Shown here piece by piece: positions 8,536 to 16,656 of a DNA stretch of 64,000 nt. The position numbers and the translations under genes were made by a program. The DNA lies in contig BMVA01000010.1 of NCBI GenBank assembly GCA_014650475.1, forward strand, positions 124,001 through 188,000. The letters are read 5' to 3'. Within the stretch, counting starts at the first letter, position 1. The number at the start of each line of letters is the position of its first letter. Origin of the DNA: Streptomyces albogriseolus. Its GTDB lineage: Bacteria; Actinomycetota; Actinomycetes; Streptomycetales; Streptomycetaceae. Below the pieces are notes generated by a model, which saw only the letters and a list, made by a program, of their open reading frames with translations, made no database searches and was not told where the DNA came from.

Positions 8536-9636
8536 ATGTCCGACTTCGTACCCGGACTCGAAGGAGTCGTCGCGTTCGAGACGGAGATCGCCGAACCGGA
8601 CAAGGAGGGCGGCGCCCTCCGCTACCGGGGCGTCGACATCGAGGACCTGGTCGGTCACATCTCCTTCGGCAACGTCTGGGGGCTGCTCGTCGACGGGGCG
8701 TTCGCCCCGGGGCTGCCGCCCGCCGAGCCGTTTCCCATTCCCGTGCACTCCGGCGACATCCGCGTCGACGTGCAGTCCGCGCTCGCCATGCTCGCCCCCG
8801 TGTGGGGCCTGAAACCGCTCCTCGACATCGATGCCGAGCAGGCCCGCCAGGACCTCGCCCGCGCCGCCGTCATGGCCCTGTCGTACGTCGCCCAGTCGGC
8901 CCGCGGCCAGGGGCTGCCGATGGTGCCGCAGAGCGAGATCGACAAGGCCGAGTCGGTCGTCGAGCGCTTCATGATCCGCTGGCGCGGCGAGCCCGACCCC
9001 AAGCACGTCGCCGCCGTCGACGCGTACTGGACGTCGGCCGCCGAGCACGGCATGAACGCCTCCACGTTCACCGCCCGCGTCATAGCCTCCACCGGCGCGG
9101 ACGTCGCGGCCGCCCTGTCCGGGGCCGTCGGCGCCATGTCCGGCCCGCTGCACGGCGGCGCGCCCTCGCGGGTGCTGCACATGATCGAGGAGATCGAGCG
9201 CACCGGGGACGCGGAGGCGTACGTCCGGAAGACCCTCGACAAGGGCGAGCGCCTGATGGGATTCGGCCACCGCGTCTACCGCGCGGAGGACCCCCGCGCC
9301 CGCGTGCTGCGCCGCACCGCCCGTGAGCTGGGCGCGCCGCGCTTCGAGGTCGCCGAGGCGCTGGAGAAGGCCGCCCTGGCCGAGCTGCACGCCCGCCGCC
9401 CGGACCGCGTGCTGGCCACGAACGTGGAGTTCTGGGCCGCGATCGTGCTGGACTTCGCGGAGGTGCCGGCCCACATGTTCACCTCGATGTTCACCTGCGC
9501 CCGCACCGCGGGCTGGTCGGCGCACATCCTGGAGCAGAAGCGCACGGGCCGGCTGGTCCGCCCGTCGGCCCGCTACGTGGGCCCGGGCCCGCGCGACCCG
9601 CGCGAGGTCGAGGGTTACGCGTCCCTCGCCCGCTGA
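8536..9636 (+). CDS. Citrate synthase 2 family protein
   Basis: A 366-residue citrate synthase relative that should condense acetyl-CoA (or a close acyl-CoA) with oxaloacetate. Two active-site histidine motifs are present: GPLHGGAPS (His206) and [17 protein letters not shown] (His245). Where citrate synthases normally carry the catalytic aspartate (NVDFYSG), this protein reads NVEFWAA, with glutamate at 298. I believe this is shared by the actinobacterial type 2 branch. The start is the ATG after GAGGGAGCC. Streptomyces usually have a separate main citrate synthase, so this paralogue may act as a methylcitrate or specialised synthase. Confidence 0.85.
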   Translation: MSDFVPGLEGVVAFETEIAEPDKEGGALRYRGVDIEDLVGHISFGNVWGLLVDGAFAPGLPPAEPFPIPVHSGDIRVDVQSALAMLAPVWGLKPLLDIDAEQARQDLARAAVMALSYVAQSARGQGLPMVPQSEIDKAESVVERFMIRWRGEPDPKHVAAVDAYWTSAAEHGMNASTFTARVIASTGADVAAALSGAVGAMSGPLHGGAPSRVLHMIEEIERTGDAEAYVRKTLDKGERLMGFGHRVYRAEDPRARVLRRTARELGAPRFEVAEALEKAALAELHARRPDRVLATNVEFWAAIVLDFAEVPAHMFTSMFTCARTAGWSAHILEQKRTGRLVRPSARYVGPGPRDPREVEGYASLAR

Positions 9637-9638
9637 AA

Positions 9639-9718
9639 CGCAGACGACCCGCGAGTCTGGTTCCCCCTCGGGGGAGCCGGCCGGACGTTACCGGCGACTC
9701 GCGGGTCGGGTGACTGCG
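9639..9718. terminator. Bidirectional terminator between citrate synthase and the micro-gene
   Basis: A perfect 12-base inverted repeat (GACCCGCGAGTC at 9646-9657, GACTCGCGGGTC at 9696-9707) encloses a smaller CCCCC/GGGGG hairpin. Its flanks CGCAG and CTGCG extend the stem. It begins a few bases after the citrate synthase stop and lies beyond the end of the opposing micro-gene, so it can end transcription from both sides. Confidence 0.75.
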
Positions 9719-9734
9719 TTGGATTGGGCCGGTC

Positions 9735-9753
9735 GCGTGCGTCTCGCGCACGC
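9735..9753 (-). terminator. Hairpin after the micro-gene
   Basis: The arms GCGTGCG and CGCACGC pair across a five-base loop. On the minus strand this hairpin lies about 36 bases after the stop codon of the 12-codon frame, which would give a transcript of roughly 120 bases if it terminates. Confidence 0.5.
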
Positions 9754-9788
9754 CGGTCCGGCGCCGAACCGAGTACGGCGGCGGGCCA

Positions 9789-9827
9789 CTAGCCCGCAGC
9801 CACCTCTTCCGTCCGGTTGTCATACAT
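9789..9827 (-). CDS. Micro-gene: 12-residue peptide MYDNRTEEVAAG or small RNA
   Basis: A 13-codon frame (ATG to TAG) encodes the peptide MYDNRTEEVAAG. It is preceded by an unusually complete Shine-Dalgarno, GGAAAGGAGGTGG, which matches the 3' end of 16S rRNA over about ten bases. Upstream is a well-spaced promoter (see 9860-9888), and downstream is a hairpin. Few true genes in this window have as good a translation signal. The peptide is too short for homology judgement. It could be a leader peptide, a small regulatory peptide, a ribosome-titrating RNA, or a small RNA with an incidental frame. A small RNA may already have been reported near the matching S. coelicolor locus; I could not check. 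Confidence 0.5.
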   Translation of the reverse strand: MYDNRTEEVAAG

Positions 9828-9859
9828 CTGCCGAACCACCTCCTTTCCGAAGTACCGCC

Positions 9860-9888
9860 AGCCTAAGAACCGCCCGCCGCCGGATCAA
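9860..9888 (-). promoter_or_regulatory. Promoter of the micro-gene
   Basis: On the minus strand TTGATC (9888-9883) is followed after exactly 17 bases by TAGGCT (9865-9860). This is a good match to the housekeeping HrdB-type promoter. The predicted start near 9853 leaves a leader of about 25 bases, just enough for the Shine-Dalgarno. Confidence 0.6.
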
Positions 9889-9928
9889 CCACTTTTCCGT
9901 GCCGGCCTTCCGGCGGCCGTGGCGCGCC

Positions 9929-10537
9929 TCAGCCGCGCGCCACGAACACCCCGGCGCGCGCGGCGGCCGCGGCTGCCCGCGCCGCCCGGTCCGCGGACGC
10001 CTCGTCGAGCGGCGCGCCGGTGGTCAGGAGGCGGTAATACAGCGGCGCCGACACCGCGCGGATCACCTCGTGGGCGTCGGTGCCCTCGGGCGCCTCGCCC
10101 CGCTCGACGGCCTGCTCGACACAGGGCGCCCACTCCGCGACGCGAATTTCGTAGAACCGGTGCAGAGCCTCGGCGGTCCTGGTGTCGCAGGCGGCCGCCG
10201 CGATCACCGCCTTGAACAGAGCGCCCTGCCGCGGGTCGGCGAGCGTGCGCCGCACGAGCCGGGCGTTGGCCGTGAGGTCGCCGAGCAGGGAGCCGGTCTC
10301 GGCCCGCGGCAGCGACTGCTCGGCCATGTCCGCCAGCAGATCGGCCACCAGGCCGGTCACCGTGCCCCAGCGCCGGTAGACGGTGGTCTTGCCGACCTCG
10401 GCGCGGCGCGCGACGTCCGCGAGGTCCAGGTGCGCGAACCCCTGCTCGGCCAGCACGTCCCCGGCCGCGCGCAGCACCGCCGCCCGGACCCGCGCCGTGC
10501 GGCCTCCCGGGCGTACGCTTCCCGGCTCGGTATTCAT
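9929..10537 (-). CDS. TetR family transcriptional regulator, divergent from an aldo/keto reductase
   Basis: A 202-residue TetR-type repressor. The DNA-binding region runs from about residue 14 to 60 (RAAVLRAAGDVLAEQGF through VGKTTVYRRWGT), followed by a helical effector domain of the TetR C-terminal class common in actinobacteria. GGGAG precedes the ATG. It is divergent from the aldo/keto reductase gene, and the 109-base spacer between them carries TAATGG inverted repeats that are the obvious operator. The regulator therefore probably represses both itself and the reductase. The ligand is unknown. Confidence 0.88.
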   Translation of the reverse strand: MNTEPGSVRPGGRTARVRAAVLRAAGDVLAEQGFAHLDLADVARRAEVGKTTVYRRWGTVTGLVADLLADMAEQSLPRAETGSLLGDLTANARLVRRTLADPRQGALFKAVIAAAACDTRTAEALHRFYEIRVAEWAPCVEQAVERGEAPEGTDAHEVIRAVSAPLYYRLLTTGAPLDEASADRAARAAAAAARAGVFVARG

Positions 10538-10549
10538 AACGGTACTCCC

Positions 10550-10616
10550 GTTCCATTAACGACCCATGCCTGCTAGCGTGACACGCCTCAGGCTAATGGA
10601 ACTGTAGACCCATTAG
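10550..10616. promoter_or_regulatory. Putative TetR operator with TAATGG inverted repeats
   Basis: GTTCCATTA (10550-10558) and TAATGGAAC (10594-10602) form a perfect 9-base inverted repeat. The second arm also pairs as CTAATGG with CCATTAG (10593-10599 and 10610-10616) across ten bases. Three copies of the same box between two divergent genes, one of them a TetR regulator, make an autoregulatory operator likely. Confidence 0.6.
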
Positions 10617-10646
10617 TCATGCCGACGGTGACATGGAGGAGCGGTC

Positions 10647-11705
<1,059 letters not shown>

Positions 11706-11863
11706 GGTCTTTTGCCTCGGGAAAGGGTGGGTACCAGGGGCAGGCAACAATTCCCACAATCTTGTCGGGAACTCGATGTGCGCTGGGTCACGTTCAAGTT
11801 GAATGATTGTTGGTGAGCGAATCGTCGTGCCGTACGTGCGGACACAGCCTGCAGGGGGTTCAG

Positions 11864-13258
11864 GTGAGTGCATCCCGGCGTAGTGGGGCCACCGACGAGC
11901 TGGGCCCGGAGGGGCCCGAGCCCGAGCGGGAGGGGCCGGCCGGCTCCGACCTGCTCGCGGCGCTGCTCGACGGCATGGACGCCGCCCTGTGCGCCTTCGA
12001 CGCGGACGGCGTGGTGACCCACTGGAACCGTGAGGCCGAGCGTGTCCTCGGCTGGACCGCCGAGGAGGCGGTCGGCCGCGCCGGCTTCGCCGGATGGGCC
12101 GTGCGCAGCGCGGACGCCGAGGAGGTCGAGGCCCGGCTGATGTCGGCCATGGACGCGCCCGGCCGTCAGGTCAACGAGTTCGCGTTGCTCACCAAGGACG
12201 GCCGCCGGGTCCTGGTGCGCACCCAGTCCGCCGCCGTACGGGGTCCCGACGGCAAGCCCGCCGGGGTCTACTGCGCGTTCAGCGAGGTCCACGCGCAGAT
12301 CGACCTGGAACGCTCCATCGCGCTGAGCGAGGCGCTGCTGGAGGACGCCGGCTGGGGCGTCGTCCTCGTCGACGCCGACCTGCGGCCCGCCGTCGTCAAC
12401 GCGTACGCCGCGCGGGCGCTCGGCGCGGGCCGTACGTCCGTGCTGGGGCGGCCGCTGGGGGAACTGCTGACGCAGGGCGTGGAGGAACTGGAGAGCGCGC
12501 TCACCCATGTGCTCGCCGAGGGCGCCCCGCCCGCGCCGGCCGAGCTGTGGGTGACCGTGCGGACGCCCGAGGGCGAGCGCAGGCGCTGCTGGCGGAACGG
12601 GTTCGTGCGGCTGTCGTCGCCGCTCGCGGAGGAGCCGGTGCCGCTCGGGGTGGGCTGGCTGTTCCAGGACGTGACCGACACACGGCAGGGCGAGCAGGAG
12701 GCGTCGCTGCTGCGGTTCCGCGCCCAGCAGCTGCACCGGGCCGCCCGCGCGGCGGCGGAGTGCGAGAACCCGGCCGAGGCGGCCACCGTCCACCTGGACT
12801 TCGCGCTCGCCGGATTCGCCGACCACGCGTTGATCGACCGGGTCGCCGAGGGCGGCGCGGACACCGGCCGGGTCCGGCTGGTGCGGATCGCCGAGACCCC
12901 CTCCGGCGCCCCGGGCCCCAGCCGCCTCGACGGCCGGGCGGGCCTCCCGGTGCTGTACGCCGACGGGCACCCTGCCCTGCAGTGCGTGGAGCGCGCCGGA
13001 TCGGTGCGGGCCGGCGCGGGCTCGCTCAAGGGAGACGCGGCGCGCGAGTGGGCGCTGGCCCGCCAGTGGCCGCGGGACACGGTCCACGCCCTGTGCACGG
13101 TCCTGCGCAGCCGAGGCCGCACGCTCGGTGCCGTGACGTTTCTGCGCACGTCCAACCGCACCGCCTTCGAACGCGCCGACGCGATGTACGCGGAGGACGT
13201 GGCGGCGCACATCGCCACGGCGCTGGACCTGGCGGCGCTGCTGCCCCAGGAGGGGTGA
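11864..13258 (+). CDS. PAS domain sensor-type protein
   Basis: The protein is about 464 residues if translated from the GTG at 11864, which follows AGGGGG. The frame is open back to a TTG at 11807 and a GTG at 11813, and that extension would add the cysteine pair CRTC. A first PAS domain (LLDGMDAALCAFDADGVV through DGRRVLVRTQS) is followed by a second PAS-like segment (LLEDAGWGVVLVDADLRP). A GAF-like C-terminal region follows. No kinase, cyclase or DNA-binding domain is visible, so it is probably an input module that works with a separate partner. It is soluble; no membrane segment is seen. Confidence 0.75.
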   Translation: MSASRRSGATDELGPEGPEPEREGPAGSDLLAALLDGMDAALCAFDADGVVTHWNREAERVLGWTAEEAVGRAGFAGWAVRSADAEEVEARLMSAMDAPGRQVNEFALLTKDGRRVLVRTQSAAVRGPDGKPAGVYCAFSEVHAQIDLERSIALSEALLEDAGWGVVLVDADLRPAVVNAYAARALGAGRTSVLGRPLGELLTQGVEELESALTHVLAEGAPPAPAELWVTVRTPEGERRRCWRNGFVRLSSPLAEEPVPLGVGWLFQDVTDTRQGEQEASLLRFRAQQLHRAARAAAECENPAEAATVHLDFALAGFADHALIDRVAEGGADTGRVRLVRIAETPSGAPGPSRLDGRAGLPVLYADGHPALQCVERAGSVRAGAGSLKGDAAREWALARQWPRDTVHALCTVLRSRGRTLGAVTFLRTSNRTAFERADAMYAEDVAAHIATALDLAALLPQEG

Positions 13259-13364
13259 GGGCCGGCCGTGCCGGGGCGCGGGTGCCCCGAGGCGTCGCCC
13301 TCCTCGAACCGATCGCAGGCGAGGCCGCGCCGCGCGACTCTGTCCGCGGCCCGGCGGGGGCGGG

Positions 13365-13435
13365 GCGCGCAGTTCGCCGCGCCCCTGGGGATGCGGCCCC
13401 ACCGTCACCCTCGAGGGGCGCGGGGAACTGCGCGA
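13365..13435. repeat. Intergenic repeat, copy 2, as an imperfect inverted pair
   Basis: The element with GCGCGGGGAACTGCGCGA (13414-13435) is faced by an inverted, slightly diverged copy at 13365-13386. Together they form a long stem-loop in the convergent gap between the PAS gene and nagS, where it can serve as a bidirectional terminator. Confidence 0.7.
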
Positions 13436-13516
13436 ACGACCACCACGGACCCGCAGCCGACGTCCGCGCTCGGCACGGAGGGCAACTGCCCGGGGCGACC
13501 CGCGGTCGTACCGGGC

Positions 13517-14272
13517 TCAGTGCTGGTAGAAGATCCGGTCGCCGTACTCCGTCATCACGTGGGTGTTCCAGTCGTGGCCGCCGTCGACGTTGCCCGAGCG
13601 CAGCAGGGGCGGTTCGATGCCGCGGCCGGCGAGGGTGGCCGCGGCGGTGGCCATGACCGCCTGGAGCAGCGCCGAGGTGACGACCGTGGACGCGGGCGCG
13701 AACGGTGCGGACACGCCCTCCCAGGTCAGCTCCGCGTCGCCGACCGCGATGCCGGAGTCCAGCACCAGGTCGCAGTGGTCCTTGAGGAACGTCCCGGAGG
13801 GGTTCCGCGGCGACGTCCGCGACGCGTACGCCACCGACGTGACGCCGATCACCTTCACTCCCTTGGCGCGCGCCTTCGTCGCCATCTCCACGGGCATCAC
13901 GTTGCGCCCGGACAGGGAGACGATCACCAGGAGGTCGCCCTCCCGCAGCGGGGAGGAGTCCAGCACCGTGCCCGCCAGCCCCTCCACCCGCTCCAGCGCG
14001 GACCCCAGCGTCGCCGGCCGGACGTCGACGCCGACGACCCCCGGCACGGTGAGCAGGTTCATCAGGGCGATCCCGCCCGCGCGGTAGACGAGGTCCTGCG
14101 CGGCGAGCGAGGAGTGGCCCGCGCCGAAGGCGAAGAGCCGTCCGCCGCCGGCCACCGTGTCCGCGATCATCGTGCCCGCGGCCGCGATCGGCCCGGCCTC
14201 CTCGTCGCGGAGCCGCCGCAGCAGCCCGATCGCGGCGTCGAGGAACTGACCGGCGGGCGTGCGGTCGCTCAT
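13517..14272 (-). CDS. nagS: SIS-domain sugar-phosphate protein, NagS-type N-acetylglucosamine-6-phosphate dehydratase
   Basis: A 251-residue SIS-domain protein. The sugar-phosphate-binding segments FAFGAGHSSLAAQDLVYRAGG and VIVSLSGRNVMPVEMATKA are typical of the fold. From memory the S. coelicolor protein at this position, next to dmdR1, is NagS, which dehydrates GlcNAc-6-phosphate and is responsible for aminosugar toxicity; the assignment rests on synteny and family. The ATG at 14272 follows GGGAG; the frame is open further upstream but without homology. Its promoter contains a DasR-like operator (14307-14335), which fits control by aminosugar phosphates. Confidence 0.75.
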   Translation of the reverse strand: MSDRTPAGQFLDAAIGLLRRLRDEEAGPIAAAGTMIADTVAGGGRLFAFGAGHSSLAAQDLVYRAGGIALMNLLTVPGVVGVDVRPATLGSALERVEGLAGTVLDSSPLREGDLLVIVSLSGRNVMPVEMATKARAKGVKVIGVTSVAYASRTSPRNPSGTFLKDHCDLVLDSGIAVGDAELTWEGVSAPFAPASTVVTSALLQAVMATAAATLAGRGIEPPLLRSGNVDGGHDWNTHVMTEYGDRIFYQH

Positions 14273-14306
14273 GCGGCTCCCTTCGGGGCGGACATGTCGC
14301 GGATCA

Positions 14307-14335
14307 CCGTGCGGTCTGGACCACTGCGGTGTCAA
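14307..14335 (-). promoter_or_regulatory. nagS promoter with DasR-type (dre) operator between -35 and -10
   Basis: On the minus strand a perfect -35 TTGACA (14335-14330) is followed after 17 bases by GCACGG (14312-14307). Between them, read on the plus strand, lies GGTCTGGACCACT (14313-14325). This differs at one central base from the corresponding part of the DasR consensus ACTGGTCTAGACCACT. A GntR-type repressor bound here would block RNA polymerase. The -10 hexamer is weak. Confidence 0.6.
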
Positions 14336-14488
14336 TACGGCGTCCGGGACGCCCGCCGCGCCGCCGGGCCGGGCCGCGCGTTTGCGGAGCACGGCCCGGT
14401 TGTCCGTCGTATGCGTAAGAATTGAGTCTCGGGCCAGCGCACACGCCGGTGAGCCGTCCAGCCTTCCGGCAGAGCCAATCCGCAGATC

Positions 14489-15217
14489 TCATCGAGGGGC
14501 ACGTATGTCCGGACTGATCGACACCACGGAGATGTATCTCCGCACCATCCTCGAGCTGGAGGAGGAAGGTGTGGTCCCCATGCGCGCCCGGATCGCCGAG
14601 CGGCTCGACCAGAGCGGGCCGACGGTCAGCCAGACGGTGGCCCGGATGGAGCGCGACGGCCTGGTGTCCGTCGCCCCGGACCGCCATCTGGAGCTCACGG
14701 AGGAGGGCCGCAGGCTGGCCACCCGCGTGATGCGCAAGCACCGTCTCGCCGAGTGTCTCCTGGTCGACGTGATCGGCCTGGAGTGGGAGCAGGTGCACGC
14801 CGAGGCGTGCCGCTGGGAGCACGTGATGAGCGAGGCCGTCGAGCGCCGCGTCCTGGAGCTGCTGCGGCACCCGACCGAGTCGCCGTACGGCAACCCGATC
14901 CCGGGGCTCGAGGAGCTGGGCGAGACGGACGGCTCGGTGCCGTTCCTCGACGAGGGCATGGTGTCGCTGGCCGACCTCGACCCGGGCGCCGAGGGCAAGA
15001 CGGTCGTGGTGCGCCGGATCGGCGAGCCCATCCAGACGGACGCGCAGCTGATGTACGCGCTGCGCCGGGCGGGCGTGCAGCCCGGCTCGGTGGTGAGCGT
15101 GACGGAGTCCGCGGGCGGGGTGCTGGTGGGCAGCAGCGGCGAGGCGGCGGAGCTGGAGTCGGAGGTCGCCTCGCACGTCTTCGTCGCCAAGCCCTGACGC
15201 CGGCGGCCGCGGGGCAC
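14489..15217 (-). CDS. Antisense frame opposite dmdR1 (possible adm gene)
   Basis: A 242-codon frame runs fully antiparallel to dmdR1. Streptomyces genes often have long antisense frames because of codon bias, so openness alone is weak evidence. It is listed because work on S. coelicolor described an overlapping antiparallel gene, adm, opposite dmdR1 that makes real proteins affecting siderophore and antibiotic production. The predicted product is rich in Ser, Arg and Thr, as shadow frames usually are. No clear Shine-Dalgarno could be assigned. Confidence 0.25.
   Translation of the reverse strand: MPRGRRRQGLATKTCEATSDSSSAASPLLPTSTPPADSVTLTTEPGCTPARRSAYISCASVWMGSPIRRTTTVLPSAPGSRSASDTMPSSRNGTEPSVSPSSSSPGIGLPYGDSVGCRSSSRTRRSTASLITCSQRHASACTCSHSRPITSTRRHSARRCLRITRVASLRPSSVSSRWRSGATDTRPSRSIRATVWLTVGPLWSSRSAIRARMGTTPSSSSSRMVRRYISVVSISPDIRAPR
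14505..15197 (+). CDS. dmdR1: DtxR-family iron-dependent repressor DmdR1
   Basis: A 230-residue iron-dependent repressor, the expected length. The N-terminal winged helix recognises iron boxes, and a C-terminal SH3-like domain follows. All metal ligands known from DtxR are at identical numbering when the ATG at 14505 is used: Met10, His79, Glu83, His98, Cys102, Glu105 and His106. That agreement also fixes the start; GAGGGG lies upstream. With Fe(II) it represses desferrioxamine and other iron-uptake genes. I saw no TTAGG-type iron box in front of the gene. It is divergent from nagS and overlaps an antisense frame. Confidence 0.95.
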   Translation: MSGLIDTTEMYLRTILELEEEGVVPMRARIAERLDQSGPTVSQTVARMERDGLVSVAPDRHLELTEEGRRLATRVMRKHRLAECLLVDVIGLEWEQVHAEACRWEHVMSEAVERRVLELLRHPTESPYGNPIPGLEELGETDGSVPFLDEGMVSLADLDPGAEGKTVVVRRIGEPIQTDAQLMYALRRAGVQPGSVVSVTESAGGVLVGSSGEAAELESEVASHVFVAKP

Positions 15218-15748
15218 CGGGACCCAGGGGGGCGAACGCTTTCCGCCCGCCGGACGCGAACGCGCCGAATCGGGCTCCGCCGCGGCCGGCGTTGCGCCGA
15301 ATCGCAGCGTTCGCCCGGCCGGCGTGCGAGGCTGTCGCGTGAGGCATATGACCTGAGGGGTTCTTGGCCCGGTGGCGCGGAGGCCGCCCGGGCCGGGGAG
15401 GGGCGGGACGATGTGCCGTGACCATATGAGGAGCCCCGGCGCCGCACGGCACCGGGGCCTGTCCTCCCCTGTGCTGACCCGGAGCCCCGAGCTCTCAGGG
15501 TCATTCCCCTCGGACCGGTTTCCCCGAGCGGTCCGCCTCCCACTGAAGATCTCCCCCGGGTCGCGCCGGTCAATCCCCGCGCGGGGTCACTCGAACGAGG
15601 GGTGTTGCCGGGCAGAAGAGCAATCTCGAATACGCATTCGATAGCGTGCGGCAGTGGCACGGGACAGAGACCGGCGGCCGGCACGGGCCGGAGCACCGGC
15701 GGCAGGCAGTGGCAGTGGGCAGGCAGCGAGCTTGGGGGGTGCCAGACC
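15198..15748. other. 551-base gap with hairpin and palindromes
   Basis: No convincing gene is seen here. Just after dmdR1 there is an 11-base direct repeat GCGCCGAATCG (15262-15272, 15294-15304), flanked by the inverted pair CGAACGC (15257) and GCGTTCG (15307). At 15433-15458 an 11-base stem with one mismatch (GCCCCGGCGCC / GGCACCGGGGC) could be a terminator. Upstream of the hydrolase gene TCGAAT-ACGC-ATTCGA (15626-15641) is a perfect palindrome and a plausible operator. Confidence 0.5.
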
Positions 15749-16627
15749 ATGGCGCGACGCATCGATGTGACGGGGGCGGACGGCGTACGCCTGGCCGCCT
15801 GGGAGTTCGGCGACCCGGCCAAGGCCGGACCGGACCCGGGGGAGGCGGCCGCGCCGGACGCGCCCGGCGTGCTGTTACTCCACGGCCTCATGGGCCGCGC
15901 CTCGCACTGGGCGTCCACCGCCCGCCGCCTTTCCGCGCGGCATCGCGCGGTCGCCCTCGACCAGCGCGGCCACGGCCGCAGCGAGAAGCCCCCGGAGGGA
16001 GCCTTCACCCGCGACGCCTACGTCGACGACGCGGAAGCCGCCCTGGAGCAGCTCGGCCTCGGACCCGCCGTCCTGATCGGCCACGCGATGGGCGCGCTGA
16101 CCGCGTGGCAGCTGGCCGCCAAACGCCCCGACCTGGTCCGCGGCCTGGTCATCTCCGACATGCGGGCCTCCGCCCTCGGGGGCGCCTCGCAGCGCGAGTG
16201 GGCGGAGTGGTTCATGTCCTGGCCGCTCCCCTTCGCCACCCTCGCCGACGTGCGGAAGTGGTTCGGCGAGGACGACCCCTGGGTGGAGCGCCCCAACCCG
16301 GCCCGCGGCGAGTTCTACGCCGAGGTGATGGCCGAGTCCCCCGACGGCTGGCGCCCCGTCTTCGACCCCGGCCAGATGCTCCGCTCCCGCGAGACCTGGG
16401 TCCACGACGCCCACTGGGAGGAGCTGGCCCAGGTCCGCTGCCCCGCCCTGGTCGTCCGCGGCCTCGACGGCGAGCTGGGCCGCGCCGAGGCCCAGGAAAT
16501 GGTCCGCGTGCTCCCCCGGGGCCGGTACGCCGAGGTCGCCGACGCCGGTCACCTCATCCACTACGACCAGCCCGAGGCCTGGCTCGCCGCGATCGAACCG
16601 TTCCTGGACTCCCTCGACGGGGAGTGA
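15749..16627 (+). CDS. Alpha/beta-hydrolase fold protein lacking the nucleophile serine
   Basis: A 292-residue alpha/beta-hydrolase fold protein with the HGxxG-type loop LLLHGLMGRASHW, the DQRGHGRSEKP strand-loop and the C-terminal histidine in DAGHLIHYDQPEAW. The nucleophile elbow, normally Gly-X-Ser-X-Gly, reads GHAMG, with Ala113 in place of serine, so ordinary serine hydrolase chemistry should be impossible. It may be a binding protein or use other chemistry. Codon 43 is TTA (15875-15877), read only by the bldA tRNA, so translation should be favoured late in development. The start ATG follows GGGGGG. It is convergent with the ABC transporter genes. Confidence 0.85.
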   Translation: MARRIDVTGADGVRLAAWEFGDPAKAGPDPGEAAAPDAPGVLLLHGLMGRASHWASTARRLSARHRAVALDQRGHGRSEKPPEGAFTRDAYVDDAEAALEQLGLGPAVLIGHAMGALTAWQLAAKRPDLVRGLVISDMRASALGGASQREWAEWFMSWPLPFATLADVRKWFGEDDPWVERPNPARGEFYAEVMAESPDGWRPVFDPGQMLRSRETWVHDAHWEELAQVRCPALVVRGLDGELGRAEAQEMVRVLPRGRYAEVADAGHLIHYDQPEAWLAAIEPFLDSLDGE

Positions 16628-16656
16628 GCCCCGGAGCCCCGTCGCCGCCGGGGCCC

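Noticed and set aside
9860..9888. DmdR1 iron box at the micro-gene promoter (TTAGGCT)
   Set aside because: Only one half of the TTAGGTTAGGCTCACCTAA-type consensus is visible, and it coincides with the -10 hexamer.
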